A DNA stretch of 64,000 nt from Ectobacillus funiculus (GTDB lineage: Bacteria > Bacillota > Bacilli > Bacillales > Bacillaceae_G). A program made the translations under genes and the position numbers. The notes below the pieces were generated by a model. That model did no database searches, was not told the origin of the DNA, and saw nothing but the letters and a program-made list of their open reading frames with translations. The stretch is taken from assembly GCF_004138295.1 (NCBI RefSeq), contig NZ_SCFM01000007.1, positions 234,372-298,371 on the forward strand. Reading direction: 5' to 3'. Below are positions 19,201 through 27,926 of this stretch, in pieces (the first letter of the stretch is position 1; the number at the start of each line of letters is the position of its first letter).

Positions 19201-19350
19201 ATTCGCAGTGGGTGGTCCTTCATAAAACACAAAAGGTGTCTTTCCTTCTCTTAATTGAACAGATTGTCTAAATGTTTTTTCTTCTGTCCAATAATTACGT
19301 ATACGGTCCTCACGCTGCCCAACACTTTCCTTACTCTCGTTAACGTTCAT
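16255..19350 (-). CDS. ileS: Isoleucyl-tRNA synthetase, type 2 (IleRS2)
   Basis: This 1031-residue class Ia synthetase has the HIGH-type motif [11 protein letters not shown] near residue 50 and KMSKSKGN near residue 590. [20 protein letters not shown] and WFIKM are typical IleRS sequences. The length and the C-terminal domain without the bacterial zinc-finger end mark the eukaryote-like type 2 branch, known in some Bacillaceae as a second, mupirocin-tolerant IleRS. A T-box leader with an ATC specifier precedes it. Another ileS may exist elsewhere in the genome. Catalytic identity is certain; the tolerance claim rests on family knowledge. Confidence 0.93.
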   Translation of the reverse strand: MNVNESKESVGQREDRIRNYWTEEKTFRQSVQLREGKTPFVFYEGPPTANGLPHVGHAFGRTIKDVVARYKTMRGFQVERKAGWDTHGLPVELGVEKQLGISGKQDIEHYGVEPFINKCKESVFTYEKKWRSFTEELGYWVDMDSPYLTLSNDYIESVWNILSKVHKDDLLYKGHRVSPYCPSCQTTLSSHEVAQGYKDVKDLSATVKFKRLDAEEEYFLGWTTTPWTLPANVALAMNPTLTYVRVQKQNKVYIVAKSLVEKVLGDNVNVLSEHSGHEFEGVHYSPPFHYVTVEKGHYVVLADYVTEDSGTGIVHIAPAYGEDDYKTVQQNGLSFINVVDQQGRYTADVTELSGRFVKDCDVDIIKMLSEQGTLFYKEKYEHSYPHCWRCDSPLLYYATDSWFIKMVSLKDKMLANNATVDWYPNHIKDGRFGNFLENLIDWNISRNRYWGTPLNVWICSNCHHEESPSSIQELQKLATTPIAKDIELHKPYIDEVQCTCPECKGVMQRTPEVIDVWFDSGSMPFAQYHYPLENKDKFESQFPADVIIEGIDQTRGFFYSLLAVSTLFTGKPPYKSVLSLGHVLDEHGQKMSKSKGNALDPMELMKEYGADALRWAFLVDSSPWNPKRFSKKIVQDAKSKLIDTLENTYKFYAMYAKIDGFVYDKQQTGKRTLLDKWILSRLHSTIKLVTGYMDRYQFTQATREIAALIDELSNWYVRRSRNRFWASGLSEDKRAAYSTLFETLTTISHLLAPFVPYVAEDIHLKLHQDSVHLQDYPRCHDSMVNPNLEADMQTILKIVELGRSIRNAKNLKVKQPLQQIIVWRSEGERLLEAYTGIIKDELNVKDVVYTQDLSQYESTVFKLNFKTAGAAFGKLVNAVKEYIDHIPDTEKKSLLYNGQLQIDVKGHTVTLQKEHINVEYLVTSGFEMAGDQQLKVILDLKLTPQLVDEGQVRELIRSIQDTRKKLDLPVERYISINILAADDSKEKIKRFEGLIRENVLVHHISFEMLNDSKQHIEVKFGDEAVKISLKY

Positions 19351-19384
19351 AGATATCGCTCCCTATACAAAAATGTACAAAAAC

Positions 19385-19650
19385 ATACAAAAAACCCCGT
19401 CCCAAGCAAGGGACGGGGTTAACCGCGATACCACCCTAATTCTATTGATTCCATCAATAGCACTTAGCAACGTACAATCATACGTGTTCCTTGTAACGGT
19501 AGACACCCGGCTAGACTTACTCTAAGATTTATTCAGTCCAGCTTCTCAGAGAGGATTTTCACGTAACACTCGAACACTGACTTGCACCGGAATGTCAGCT
19601 CTCTGTGGATCAAGACGAAACGCTACTCTTTCTCATCAATGAATTTGTAT
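19385..19650 (-). promoter_or_regulatory. T-box leader of ileS, Ile specifier
   Basis: On the minus strand the T-box core AGGGTGGTATCGCGG is at 19423-19437. The terminator stem AACCCCGTCCC/GGGACGGGGTT plus T run follows at about 19389-19420. Stem I begins near GATGAGAAAGAGTAG and its specifier loop reads GTGAAAATCC, giving ATC (Ile) at 19554-19556. Uncharged tRNA-Ile should favour the antiterminator and ileS expression. Confidence 0.93.
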
Positions 19651-19666
19651 GCTTTTATTGGAATTA

Positions 19667-19695
19667 ATTGTAACAGTCATAAAAGTAACTGTCAA
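19667..19695 (-). promoter_or_regulatory. Sigma-A promoter of the ileS T-box transcript
   Basis: On the minus strand TTGACA (19690-19695) and TACAAT (19667-19672) are separated by exactly 17 bases and lie just upstream of T-box stem I. Confidence 0.8.
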
Positions 19696-19831
19696 ATAAT
19701 TCCTTAAAGTGATAAACATTATAAAAACGTATTGAGGTCCTGACGCATGCCCATCAAGATAATCATGTGTCTCCTATACGAGGAATACGTTATTCTTTTC
19801 GTAGAATCATTGAAAAGGATGGCGTTTTTTC

Positions 19832-20190
19832 ATGGATATTTCACTCTCAAAGGAATTACAGCTCCTTTCTCAAGAACTATATCGTCATTTATCTCCTCAG
19901 ACTCTTGAAAAAGTGGCAAAAGACACAGATTTTGTCCGACAAACCAGTGTAAGTATGGCGGGCAAGATCTTGCTTGGTATCATTATGTGTCTGGCTCAGT
20001 CAAGATGTCGCATCTGCCCCTCTCAATGATTGCTGAATATCACTATTAAAACATGGTTATCAACATTTAAATGGGAACTTCAAGCAAAGCCCCCTTTCGT
20101 TGCGGAAGATATTACACTCCTCCTTAAGAAGGTACTTTCCCAGAAGTTTAATAAAACCACTATTTATAAAAATATCCAATTCAAAAAATG
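19832..20190 (+). pseudogene. Remnant of an IS4/IS231-type transposase gene
   Basis: The first codons read MDISLSKELQLLSQELYRHL then SPQTLEKVAKDTDFVRQTS, matching the N-terminus of IS4-family (IS231-like) transposases. The frame breaks after about 45 residues. A later stretch in another frame (FKWELQAKPPFVAEDITLLL) may be its 3' end, which implies a large internal deletion. No inverted repeats were found. An overlapping frame from 19767 is a shadow. Confidence 0.65.
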
Positions 20191-20271
20191 ATATCGTACT
20201 GTATAATTGATACTAATCGTTCTTTAAGTACTATATTTGAATAAAAAATTAACACAAACAGGAGATTCATT

Positions 20272-20373
20272 ATGCCATTATCATATATAAATCCATACGT
20301 TAGAAAGCCTGTTTCAACATCACCGCCACCACCGATTACTCCTTTAAACTCGCTTATATTTACAACAGATTAA
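20272..20373 (+). CDS. Small 33-residue peptide upstream of an EamA transporter
   Basis: ATG at 20272 follows AGGAGATTCATT closely. The product reads MPLSYINPYVRKPVSTSPPP then PITPLNSLIFTTD and stops at TAA. It is proline-rich with no membrane segment. Five bases after the stop, CTGCGAAA and TTTCGCAG (20378-20402) form a hairpin, then comes the transporter ribosome binding site. The layout suggests a leader peptide or a small exported or regulatory peptide. I do not recognise it; its reality rests on the ribosome binding site and spacing. Confidence 0.5.
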   Translation: MPLSYINPYVRKPVSTSPPPPITPLNSLIFTTD

Positions 20374-20377
20374 GAAT

Positions 20378-20402
20378 CTGCGAAATATAAGCTGTTTCGC
20401 AG
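20378..20402 (+). promoter_or_regulatory. Hairpin between the 33-aa ORF and the EamA gene
   Basis: CTGCGAAA/TTTCGCAG stem around TATAAGCTG. It has no T run, so it is not a classical terminator. It may affect translation of the transporter, whose GAAGGAG starts six bases later. Confidence 0.4.
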
Positions 20403-20419
20403 GTTCGAAGGAGTAGACG

Positions 20420-21313
20420 ATGAAATCTAACATTCAGTTTATATTATCAATGATTATTTTCGGTACAATTGGTTTAATTGTAAGATACATTGATTTATCT
20501 TCGAGCGAAACGGCTTTACTAAGTAGTTCAATCGGATGTCTATTTTTAGTGTTCGTATTTTTTGTAATGAAAAAATCCATCCCATGGAAATTAGTGAAAG
20601 CTAATGCTTTCGTCTTATTTCTCTCTGGTATTGCATTAGGAGGGAATTGGCTTTTTCTGTATCAATCCTACGATTATACAACAGTCACTAACGCAACATT
20701 AGCGTATTACTTTGCACCTGTGTTTGTCATGATTCTCTCACCAATTATCCTTAATGAACAATTATCTATCAAAAAGATTGTTTGTATTGGTGTAGCGATA
20801 TTAGGTATGTTATTGATTGTTGGAAATGGCATACGTGCATCTGGAAAAGGTGATCTGCTTGGGATCTTTTTTGGATTAATTGCAGCTGCATTTTACGCTG
20901 CATTAATGCTATTAAATAAATTTATTCAAAACATGGCCAAGTTAGAGATTACCATCATCCAACTTGGAACAACCGCTTTACTTCTCTTGCCATATGTACT
21001 TTTTACGGAGGGATTCGGTATCTTGGAAGTATCAAGATCATCTATTCCCTTTATTGTGCTGTTAGGGGTTATTAACACTGGTATTGGATTTTGGTTATTT
21101 TTCTCGGGTATGCAAGGGCTAAAGGGACAGAGTATTGCTATGCTAAGCTATGTAGATCCATTTGTAGCTATACTGATTTCAGGAGTAATCTTACAAGAGC
21201 AAATGACTATTATTCAAATGCTAGGTGGTGTACTCCTTTTGGGCTCTACATTTGTTAGTGAAACTAACTTTATTAGGTTATCAAAACAGAACACAAAAAT
21301 TTTATCAAAATAG
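20420..21313 (+). CDS. EamA/DMT-superfamily transporter
   Basis: The 297-residue protein has about ten hydrophobic helices in two EamA repeats of five (residues 5-135 and 146-285). Typical sequences are GGNWLFLYQSYDYTTVTNAT, YFAPVFVMILSPIILNE and LLGVINTGIGFWLFFSGMQ. Such proteins export amino acids or metabolites; the substrate cannot be predicted. GAAGGAG is eight bases before the ATG. It is preceded by a 33-codon ORF and a hairpin and followed by a strong terminator. Confidence 0.88.
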   Translation: MKSNIQFILSMIIFGTIGLIVRYIDLSSSETALLSSSIGCLFLVFVFFVMKKSIPWKLVKANAFVLFLSGIALGGNWLFLYQSYDYTTVTNATLAYYFAPVFVMILSPIILNEQLSIKKIVCIGVAILGMLLIVGNGIRASGKGDLLGIFFGLIAAAFYAALMLLNKFIQNMAKLEITIIQLGTTALLLLPYVLFTEGFGILEVSRSSIPFIVLLGVINTGIGFWLFFSGMQGLKGQSIAMLSYVDPFVAILISGVILQEQMTIIQMLGGVLLLGSTFVSETNFIRLSKQNTKILSK

Positions 21314-21316
21314 GGA

Positions 21317-21354
21317 ATAAGAGCAGTGGGTCATTGTTACCACTGCTCTTATTT
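21317..21354 (+). terminator. Terminator of the EamA gene
   Basis: AATAAGAGCAGTGG pairs with CCACTGCTCTTATT and runs into TTTTATG. Confidence 0.85.
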
Positions 21355-21627
21355 TATGTTATCTAAAAAGCTACAGTTACCCTATGTGCAAATGAGGAAG
21401 CTAATCTCATTTAACCCGCTTAAAAAATGCTTCCTCTAAGCAAGAGAGTGCTTCGTCTCTTGTATAATATTGGGTTTGTTACTCCACTATATAATACAAA
21501 GATAACAAAATGAATGTTAGTTCTTATCGGCTTCATTGTGTATCTTACACACTTTAACAGGTTTGAGGAAGCATATATCGCAAACTGGTTGTTCAGAAAA
21601 GGCTAAGGAAAATAGAGGGATGTAGAA

Positions 21628-22300
21628 ATGAATCAGTATTTTTATTATTTGATAATCGTAAACATGGTAGCAAATATTGTGGCATGCGTTCCGAAAATTT
21701 TATTAGAAGCTAGAACAAAGGGAGCAATTGTTTCCATGATTCTCGCCCTCATTATGGGTTCTATAGTTACTTATATAATAGCCTATTTTTTTAACAAATT
21801 CCCTGGTAAAGGACTGCCTGAACTACTAAAAGAGTACACTTCGAAATGGATTGCAATTCCACTTCTTATGCTGCTTACAGTTGGCTGGTTTTCAGCAGGA
21901 TTAACAACTCTTATTAACTATTCCTTTTTACTAAAAAGATTTTTAACTCCAGATATGCCTTTACAATGGATCATTTCCATTTTTCTATGCTTTATTTCAT
22001 TTGGCATATTAATGAGTTCCAAAAGTGTGTTATATACGGTTGAAGCCGTTCTGGTGTTCAACATTCCGCTGGTAGTCCTTATTATGACAAAAGCGTATAC
22101 AAGCGAAGGCATGGAAAGAACGGAACCTTACGTCCTATCTATTTGTTAGTGTGCTCTGGTTAATTAGTTTGCAAGGAGCCGCCTACCTAACAGAATATCA
22201 GGTCACCTTGTATACAAGCTATTTTTTTAACCGCTTGCCGGCTTGTCTTATCGCTCTTGTTCTCGTATTATGGTTCATAAACAGAAGGGCAAAGGTATAA
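21628..22300 (+). pseudogene. Broken GerB-type spore germination permease
   Basis: The first 173 codons encode five hydrophobic helices with the GerAB/spore permease character (NMVANIVACVPKILLEARTK, GLPELLKEYTSKW). The frame then stops at TAG (22147-22149). The neighbouring frame continues from about 22135 as YLFVSVLWLISLQGAAYLTE to ACLIALVLVLWFINRRAKV and stops at 22300. The total is only about 220 residues against the usual 360, so there is both a frame change and a loss of the middle helices. No GerA or GerC partner is adjacent. A reverse copy of the dispersed repeat begins at its final stop. Confidence 0.75.
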
Positions 22301-22302
22301 AT

Positions 22303-22439
22303 TTACACTTTAAGAAAGTATAAATTTCTAGCTAGATGCCAATTCGACGTAGCGAGAAATTTTAGGAATAAAGTATAAGTAGGGCTACGCCTCTGTCTTC
22401 GCCCAAGAGCGGGGCTTGCCAATCGGCGAGTTTTCTTTA
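22303..22439 (-). repeat. Dispersed structured repeat, copy 5 (complete, reverse)
   Basis: It fills the whole gap between the GerB remnant and the convergent glutamate-synthase-like gene, whose TAA stop is the element's own 5' TAA. The stem pair is ACTTTA with TAAAGT. Confidence 0.92.
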
Positions 22440-23852
22440 TATATCGTCTTTTTGTTTGTCTTCCCATGGTTCAAAGGAAAATGGAATTCCAATCATTTTA
22501 GCAGTCAATTCATCATAAGACACTAAATCTTTTTTTGACAACTCTTTTAAAGAACGTTTTCCCATTGCTCTTAATGCCATTTTCATTTCTTCTATGCTTG
22601 CTGTTAAGAATTTCTCGGCTGATTTTACCCCTTCTTCAATCTTAAATTGATCCTTGAATTTCCCTTGATTCCAAACAACTTGTGTAGGCGGTTCAAACGG
22701 AAGGGAATTCAATGATTGAGAATGTGCGACGGTAAATAACATAGCAGAACCTACATACACTGCATCAGCCCCGAGTGCAAGCACTTTTAAAAAGTGTCCA
22801 GGTACTAGCAACCCGCCAGAGGCAATTAAACTAATTTGTCCCTTCATGTTTCTCTTTTCTAGATGATTAGCAGCCCTGACAATCGCATGCAGGGTTGGGA
22901 TTCCAACGTCATCAGATAAAATAGGTGGTGCACCGAGTGTGGCAGCTTGTCCCCCGTCTACCGCAATATAATCAACACCAATATCAATTAAATGATCAAT
23001 ATCTTCTTCAATTTTCCCGCCAGCTCCTATTTTGGCCCCAATAGGAACTCCGCCAGACATCTCCCGAAGTGCTTCAACAAGTTCTTTCAAATCCGTTAAG
23101 GTTTGGTTCTCAAAAAAATTATCATAAATCACGGCATCCTCGTTTTCCTTTAGTCCCATCACTTCACGGGCACGGCCTGTTAAATTTTTAGGAGAAATTT
23201 TCCCTCCCGTTCCTGCCAATGCGCCTTGTCCAAGTTTAATTTCAATCATATCGGCCCGCTTAAATAATTCTTCCTCCCTTGACCAATCTGTTTTTGAAAA
23301 CTGTAAAATATACTTTCCAGCTTGGTTTAATTCTTCAGGTAAGACTCCGCCTTCCCCAGAGTTAATCGCTGTTCCAACATTATGAGCTGCTTCTGCTAAT
23401 GAAAGCCTAACTTCTTCACTGAGTGCAATCCCATAGGCCATCCCGCTAATCATAAGTGGAATTTTTATTTTCATTGGTTTTTTTGCCTTTGGCCCAATGG
23501 TAACGGCAACATCTACATCTTCCTCACCATCAATCGGAAATGGTGAGGTTTGCGCGGGAATAAAAGTAATTGGGTCCAAATGCGGCCATTTTTTGGAAGA
23601 TCCCAGCGGACGATGAAGGACATCTCCTGTTTCTGCACGTAAGCTATTTTCCAGCATATTTTGGATGCCCATATGCCGAAGTCCTGGCATCAATTCCATC
23701 AAATTTTCCTGATAACTGTCAGTTAAAAGGATTTTCCCCATTTGTTTCACTATTCGTTTCATGATCCAACGCCAACCAAGAAGTATGAATAAAAACGAGG
23801 CAAATATAATTGCCATCATTATAAAGGTCAAATAATAAAAAATGTTCGACAT
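22437..23852 (-). CDS. FMN-binding glutamate synthase family protein
   Basis: The 471-residue protein has one N-terminal membrane helix (about 5-27) and then a GltB-like FMN barrel: PLMISGMAYGIALSEEVR, NSGEGGVLPEE, IEIKLGQGALAGTGG, GAKIGAGGKIEEDI, YIAVDGGQAATLGAPP and SLIASGGLLVPG. It lacks the amidotransferase domain, so it is one of the stand-alone glutamate-synthase-like proteins of unknown reaction. The stop codon TAA lies in the first bases of a dispersed repeat copy, so the original end of the gene may have been replaced by the insertion. It is monocistronic. Confidence 0.88.
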   Translation of the reverse strand: MSNIFYYLTFIMMAIIFASFLFILLGWRWIMKRIVKQMGKILLTDSYQENLMELMPGLRHMGIQNMLENSLRAETGDVLHRPLGSSKKWPHLDPITFIPAQTSPFPIDGEEDVDVAVTIGPKAKKPMKIKIPLMISGMAYGIALSEEVRLSLAEAAHNVGTAINSGEGGVLPEELNQAGKYILQFSKTDWSREEELFKRADMIEIKLGQGALAGTGGKISPKNLTGRAREVMGLKENEDAVIYDNFFENQTLTDLKELVEALREMSGGVPIGAKIGAGGKIEEDIDHLIDIGVDYIAVDGGQAATLGAPPILSDDVGIPTLHAIVRAANHLEKRNMKGQISLIASGGLLVPGHFLKVLALGADAVYVGSAMLFTVAHSQSLNSLPFEPPTQVVWNQGKFKDQFKIEEGVKSAEKFLTASIEEMKMALRAMGKRSLKELSKKDLVSYDELTAKMIGIPFSFEPWEDKQKDDI

Positions 23853-24041
23853 ATTTATTGCTCCATATTCAGCATATTTTCAATAAGGAATTCTACCTCT
23901 CTTATTTTATCCAAAAAAAGGTAAAACATATAAATATCAAGGTAATGCTTTGAAAATAGCTGAGCTTTTTTGTATTCCTAATCGTATTAAATTTTCATTT
24001 TCCACCAAACTATGGACATATAAAAACTGGGGGCTGATTTC

Positions 24042-24788
24042 ATGAATATAATGAATGATATTGCTCATCGTTCTTGGCCATTACCTTCGAAATATTGGAT
24101 TATGCGACAAACTTGGAGAAATTTATTATTTTTGCATTGGCCTATTCCACTTGAAAAACTACGGCCACATATTCCTTCTCCTTTACAAATTGACACCTTT
24201 AATGGCTCCGCATGGTTAGGCGTCATTTTATTCGTTTTAGAGGGGATCTATCCCCGTGGAATATCAGCTGTTTCCCTAACCCCTAAATTTCCAGAAATCA
24301 ATGTAAGGACATATGTTACATACGAGGGCAAACCCGGTATTTATTTTATGTCTATTGATGTGGAGAACTGGGCTTCCTTAAAAATTGCAAAGAGATGGTA
24401 TCGTTTGCCCTATCATTCAGCGCAAATTTCTTTTCAAAAAGAAGGACAAACCTTTCATTTCCATAGTACTCGAAAAGGAAACGCGAATACTCCTATATCA
24501 TTTAAGGGCAAATATGCTCCCGTATCGGAAATTTATTTTCCGAAAAAAGGAACGGTGGACCATTGGCTTACTGAGCGATATTGTCTCTATAGTTCGAGTG
24601 ACGGAGTCAACATCTATTGTGGGGAAATACACCATCGGCCTTGGCCGTTACAAAAAGCAGCGATAGAAATAGTTAGGAACACCCTTTTTACAGCTTTTCA
24701 TTTTGACCTTTCTGAAGTAAAACCAATCGCTCATTTCTCCACAGGTGTGGATTCACTAATGTGGAACATTAAGAAGGAATTCAACTGA
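24042..24788 (+). CDS. DUF2071 (YqjF-like) family protein
   Basis: This 248-residue protein has the DUF2071 pattern WRNLLFLHWPIPLEKLRPHI near the N-terminus, FPEINVRTYV and GIYFMSIDVENWASL in the middle, and HRPWPLQKA near the end. The structure is predicted to be beta-rich and soluble. The function is unknown. The ATG at 24042 follows GGGGGCTGATTTC; a second ATG four codons in is possible. It is single, between divergent or terminated neighbours. Confidence 0.85.
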   Translation: MNIMNDIAHRSWPLPSKYWIMRQTWRNLLFLHWPIPLEKLRPHIPSPLQIDTFNGSAWLGVILFVLEGIYPRGISAVSLTPKFPEINVRTYVTYEGKPGIYFMSIDVENWASLKIAKRWYRLPYHSAQISFQKEGQTFHFHSTRKGNANTPISFKGKYAPVSEIYFPKKGTVDHWLTERYCLYSSSDGVNIYCGEIHHRPWPLQKAAIEIVRNTLFTAFHFDLSEVKPIAHFSTGVDSLMWNIKKEFN

Positions 24789-24882
24789 GGCACAAGCCCA
24801 AGGAAAGCATGCGATTCCAAATAGTGACGCTTATAATTATGCAGAAACCATTTGGTATTAATAGTGAAATAGATTTTATTGG

Positions 24883-24915
24883 CTGACCTTTATAAGAGGT
24901 CAGTTTTCTTTTTGA
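24883..24915 (+). terminator. Terminator downstream of the DUF2071 gene
   Basis: CTGACCT pairs with AGGTCAG around TTATAAG and is followed by TTTTCTTTTTG. The rest of 24789-25065 shows nothing else. Confidence 0.75.
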
Positions 24916-25065
24916 GAATTCACGTTATATTTATACACAAAATCCCCTAATAGCTTAAATTTAATATAGTATTGGAGCTCTCATTTTTTAAACTACGTCG
25001 TTTTCCATAAATAAACTTTTTTCCAGGTGGAATAATAATGATATGGATAAACAATGAGGTGTTAT

Positions 25066-25587
25066 ATGCGATTATTTATGTGGTTACTATGGGGCTTCGC
25101 TGCTTGGAAGTGGGGAGATTGGAGAAATTGGCAAAAGTACCAAGCTACCATCCTTTATATGATATACTTCAATGCGATCTACGGATTATTATGTTACAAC
25201 CATCTTATGTGGAAGTTTGAATATGATAGATCTGTTCCCTTTCTTATCAATCATACATTGATTTCTATTGGAATGGGTCTACTTCTGTACCCATCCATTA
25301 TTTTAATTTTCCTCGGAAGATACCCAAATGGGAATTGGAAAAAAAAGTTAAGCTGGCAACTCCTATTTGTTTTTTTGTTTTCACTTGCTGAATTTATTAT
25401 GTTTAAAGCCGGTAAGATTACTTATTATAATGGTTGGTCTTTGGGCTGGAGTATCATTTTTAATCTAAATACTTTTTTCATGCTTATTCTTCACTATAAA
25501 CGCCCGTTACTAACATGGATACTCTCTATATTTTGTGTTATTTTTTATGTTTATTATTTTAAAGTGCCATTGGGTCAATTGAAATAA
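25066..25587 (+). CDS. CBO0543-type membrane protein
   Basis: A 173-residue membrane protein with about five helices and a tryptophan-rich N-terminus (MRLFMWLLWGFAAWKWGDWR). It resembles the CBO0543 family of small Firmicutes membrane proteins of unknown function. The ATG at 25066 is chosen because GAGGTG lies seven bases upstream; the in-frame extension to 25054 is not supported. It is followed by a weak hairpin (25598-25626) shared with the convergent doxX-like gene. Confidence 0.72.
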   Translation: MRLFMWLLWGFAAWKWGDWRNWQKYQATILYMIYFNAIYGLLCYNHLMWKFEYDRSVPFLINHTLISIGMGLLLYPSIILIFLGRYPNGNWKKKLSWQLLFVFLFSLAEFIMFKAGKITYYNGWSLGWSIIFNLNTFFMLILHYKRPLLTWILSIFCVIFYVYYFKVPLGQLK

Positions 25588-25659
25588 TAAAAAAACATCC
25601 CTTTAGATAACCATATCCAAAGGGGTAAAACAGTGGTTTTTAAGGTGTATGTATGAATA

Positions 25660-26169
25660 TTAAGCAGCATCTGTTTTTTTATTGGTTTTGTTGGCAAATA
25701 GCTTTTCTTTAAGAATTGGCATAATCATACCATCTGCTCCATATCGTCCTGCATTCATCGCAGAAACGAGGATAAACACAGATAATAAAGCGAGTTGTGG
25801 ATTCGTACTCGTCGTACCGCTAAACATATAAGAAAAATTCATCATCATTCCAAAAAAAACTGCTGTTTTTGTGAAACAACCAATTAACAGACCGATTCCG
25901 ACGAGAAATTCTCCATAAGGAATTAAAGTATTGAATACATCCACATTAGGGATGGCTACATTTTTCAAAAATACAGCCCACCATCCTTGAACAAGTGGAT
26001 GCTCTCCAGTTGCTTTTGCTACTGCTCCTTGTAAAAAGCCAGAAGCATCAAAGTTTCCACCTGCTATTTTCCCCCAACCAGCTACTAGCCACGTATACCC
26101 AACATATACCCGCAACACCGCCAAGAGTATAGAGATACGCTTATCCCGTCTTAAAAAATTAATAAACAT
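25660..26169 (-). CDS. DoxX/DoxD-family membrane protein under a Fur-type box
   Basis: The 169-residue protein has four helices and the DoxX sequences VLRVYVGYTWLVAGWGKIAG, IPYGEFLVGIGLLIGCFTK and NPQLALLSVFIL. Related proteins are the small subunit of thiosulfate:quinone oxidoreductase or membrane components linked to oxidative stress; the electron acceptor here is unknown. AGGAGG precedes the ATG. A near-perfect Fur box about 57 bases upstream predicts derepression under iron limitation. Confidence 0.85.
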   Translation of the reverse strand: MFINFLRRDKRISILLAVLRVYVGYTWLVAGWGKIAGGNFDASGFLQGAVAKATGEHPLVQGWWAVFLKNVAIPNVDVFNTLIPYGEFLVGIGLLIGCFTKTAVFFGMMMNFSYMFSGTTSTNPQLALLSVFILVSAMNAGRYGADGMIMPILKEKLFANKTNKKTDAA

Positions 26170-26220
26170 AATATTCCTCCTAATTAGGTAAGATAATAAA
26201 TTCCAATAGTTAGAATAACA

Positions 26221-26249
26221 TTTATGATAATGATTTTCATTATCATAAA
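26221..26249. promoter_or_regulatory. Fur box upstream of the DoxX gene
   Basis: GATAATGATTTTCATTATC (26226-26244) matches the 19-bp Fur consensus at 17 positions. It lies inside a longer palindrome with 13-bp arms (TTTATGATAATGA and TCATTATCATAAA, 3-base centre). Confidence 0.82.
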
Positions 26250-26354
26250 TGTTAATTTTTTGTAAAAAAATATGAATATATAAAATAAAAATGAATATTG
26301 TACACAGAGCAAATTAATCTAGATTACTGAATTCAGCGTATTTTGGAAACTACC

Positions 26355-26390
26355 AAAAGCCCTCCAGTTAAGCTGATTTGGAGGGCTTTT
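26355..26390. terminator. Hairpin terminator
   Basis: AAAAGCCCTCCA pairs with TTGGAGGGCTTTT. It lies about 65 bases beyond the CDF remnant on the minus strand, which it may once have terminated. Confidence 0.7.
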
Positions 26391-26455
26391 GTGTCTCTAT
26401 AATTTATCTTGCCAGTGTTTCATGTATTATAAGGCAAGTAACGCTATACCAATCT

Positions 26456-26590
26456 TTAATGTGGTTCTACATGAACATCATACACATCATGTTTGCGAGA
26501 TAAGGCATTTTCCACTTGTGTAAAAATATCATGAGCATTCCGTATATCCAAATTAGGACTTACAAGGATAATAACATCTACGACATCACA
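26456..26590 (-). pseudogene. 3' remnant of a cation diffusion facilitator (CDF) gene
   Basis: On the minus strand this encodes CDVVDVIILVSPNLDIRNAH, DIFTQVENALSRKHDVYDVH and VEPH, then TAA. The HDVYDVHVEP ending is the C-terminal cytoplasmic domain of CDF heavy-metal exporters. All membrane helices are lost. The fragment is joined directly to the end of the MBL-fold gene, which marks a deletion breakpoint. Confidence 0.78.
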
Positions 26591-27368
26591 CCGGTAAGTC
26601 AATTTTTAAACCATCATAAGCAAATGACACACCTTCAGGCAGAAGCAGTTCATAATGAGGAATATCGATTTGATGTGAAAGATGAGTCAATATCATTTGC
26701 TTTGCCTTTAGTTTTTCTTTCAACTCCAATGCTTCTAAAACATCATAAACAGATCTTCTGGCTTTATCCTGCTTTTCTTCCCAATAAGACGTCCCTAAGA
26801 TAAGTAAATCCAAATCATAAAAAGGACGCCATTGCTCTTCAGATACTTGAAAAGAATCTGGCATATACGCCCACTTCTTATTGTTTTCTCCTTTAAATAA
26901 AATCGCATAAGAGTAACCGTTGAAGCCATGGTTTACTTTATGAAAAGAAATGTTGGCATTGCCAGCATTCCATGTATCCGCTGATATGAATGAGAATCCT
27001 TTCCTATGGAATTGGTAAGAAAAGCGTTGTTCCAAAGCATCCATCACATCAGGTGGACTAACTATTTGGGCTGTTCCTTGCCCATTCCAGAAGCATAGGT
27101 CCGCAAAATCACCGAGACCGTCGACATGATCATGATGCGCATGTGTAATCAATACAAGAGGGGGAATTCTCTTGTTGTTATAGGTTATAAATTGCTCTTG
27201 GAAATCGGGGGAAATATCGATCAAGATTTCTTGTTCCTGCATCTGTAAATATACGCTTGGCCGCTTTCGTTTATTTTTGCTTTCAGTCTGTGCACAGACA
27301 CTGCAGCTGCACAGCATTCTCGGTACGCCCTGAGCGTCGCTTGTCCCGTAAAAAACCAATGTTGACAT
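26586..27368 (-). CDS. PhnP-like MBL-fold metallo-hydrolase
   Basis: A 260-residue metallo-beta-lactamase-fold hydrolase. It has the N-terminal cysteine cluster CSCSVCAQ (zinc-binding in PhnP), the metal motif THAHHDHVDGLG, and later VNHGFNGYSYAI and ILTHLSHQ. PhnP homologues cleave cyclic phosphodiesters, and a link to coenzyme PQQ-type proteins is also possible. Four ATG codons in a row open the frame; the last, at 27368, has the best distance from AAAGGA. Its 3' end abuts a CDF remnant, so the final residues may be altered. Confidence 0.85.
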   Translation of the reverse strand: MSTLVFYGTSDAQGVPRMLCSCSVCAQTESKNKRKRPSVYLQMQEQEILIDISPDFQEQFITYNNKRIPPLVLITHAHHDHVDGLGDFADLCFWNGQGTAQIVSPPDVMDALEQRFSYQFHRKGFSFISADTWNAGNANISFHKVNHGFNGYSYAILFKGENNKKWAYMPDSFQVSEEQWRPFYDLDLLILGTSYWEEKQDKARRSVYDVLEALELKEKLKAKQMILTHLSHQIDIPHYELLLPEGVSFAYDGLKIDLPV

Positions 27369-27441
27369 CATCATCATCCTTTATTGCTTTATGAATTATC
27401 TACAGGTCTTGAAGTTGTGAATACTAAAAATTAATAGCATA

Positions 27442-27479
27442 AAAACTCATTTGCAAGTTATTATTGCAAATGAGTTTTC
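27442..27479. terminator. Hairpin terminator upstream of the MBL gene
   Basis: AAAACTCATTTGCAA pairs with TTGCAAATGAGTTTT around GTTATTA. It can serve the SnoaL gene on the minus strand, which ends 72 bases away. Confidence 0.8.
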
Positions 27480-27551
27480 TATCACAGGCTGACATCTAGC
27501 TTTGTTTTAATTAAAAAAATGCCCCCGTTAGTATAACAATAATATCCTACA

Positions 27552-27926
27552 TCAGAACATGCCATTCTCATTGGGAGAGTTCTCCGGTATAGGCTGACCC
27601 ACATCCCAGAGTTCGACGATGAGGTCGTTATGAAAGCGGAAGACATGGAGCACAGCTCCCCCAAGGTCATCTTGCTTTTGCTTTACATGGGAGTGAACCG
27701 CAACGATATCCCCTTCTTCGATGACACGCTTTACTTCAAGGGTTTTGTAAGGATTCTTGGCGGCGTTCTCTTCCATTGCGAGCATAAGAGAGTCAGCATC
27801 TCCAGGGAAAAAGGGGTTATGATGGCGGAAATCTGGACCAATGTACCTACGGTATGCTTCACGCACTTCCCCTGACGCAACCAGTTGCAAAAATGACACT
27901 GCCATCTCTTTTAGAGAATTCTTCAT
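27552..27926 (-). CDS. SnoaL-like (NTF2-fold) protein
   Basis: A 124-residue NTF2-fold protein reading MKNSLKEMAVSFLQLVASGE at the start. It then has YIGPDFRHHNPFFPGDADSL, IVAVHSHVKQ and VELWDVGQPIPENSPNENGM, the usual ending of the SnoaL-like cyclase group. The substrate is unknown. The ATG at 27926 follows AAAGGA by nine bases; a GTG seven codons upstream is a weaker start. It is monocistronic with a terminator 73 bases after the stop. Confidence 0.82.
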   Translation of the reverse strand: MKNSLKEMAVSFLQLVASGEVREAYRRYIGPDFRHHNPFFPGDADSLMLAMEENAAKNPYKTLEVKRVIEEGDIVAVHSHVKQKQDDLGGAVLHVFRFHNDLIVELWDVGQPIPENSPNENGMF

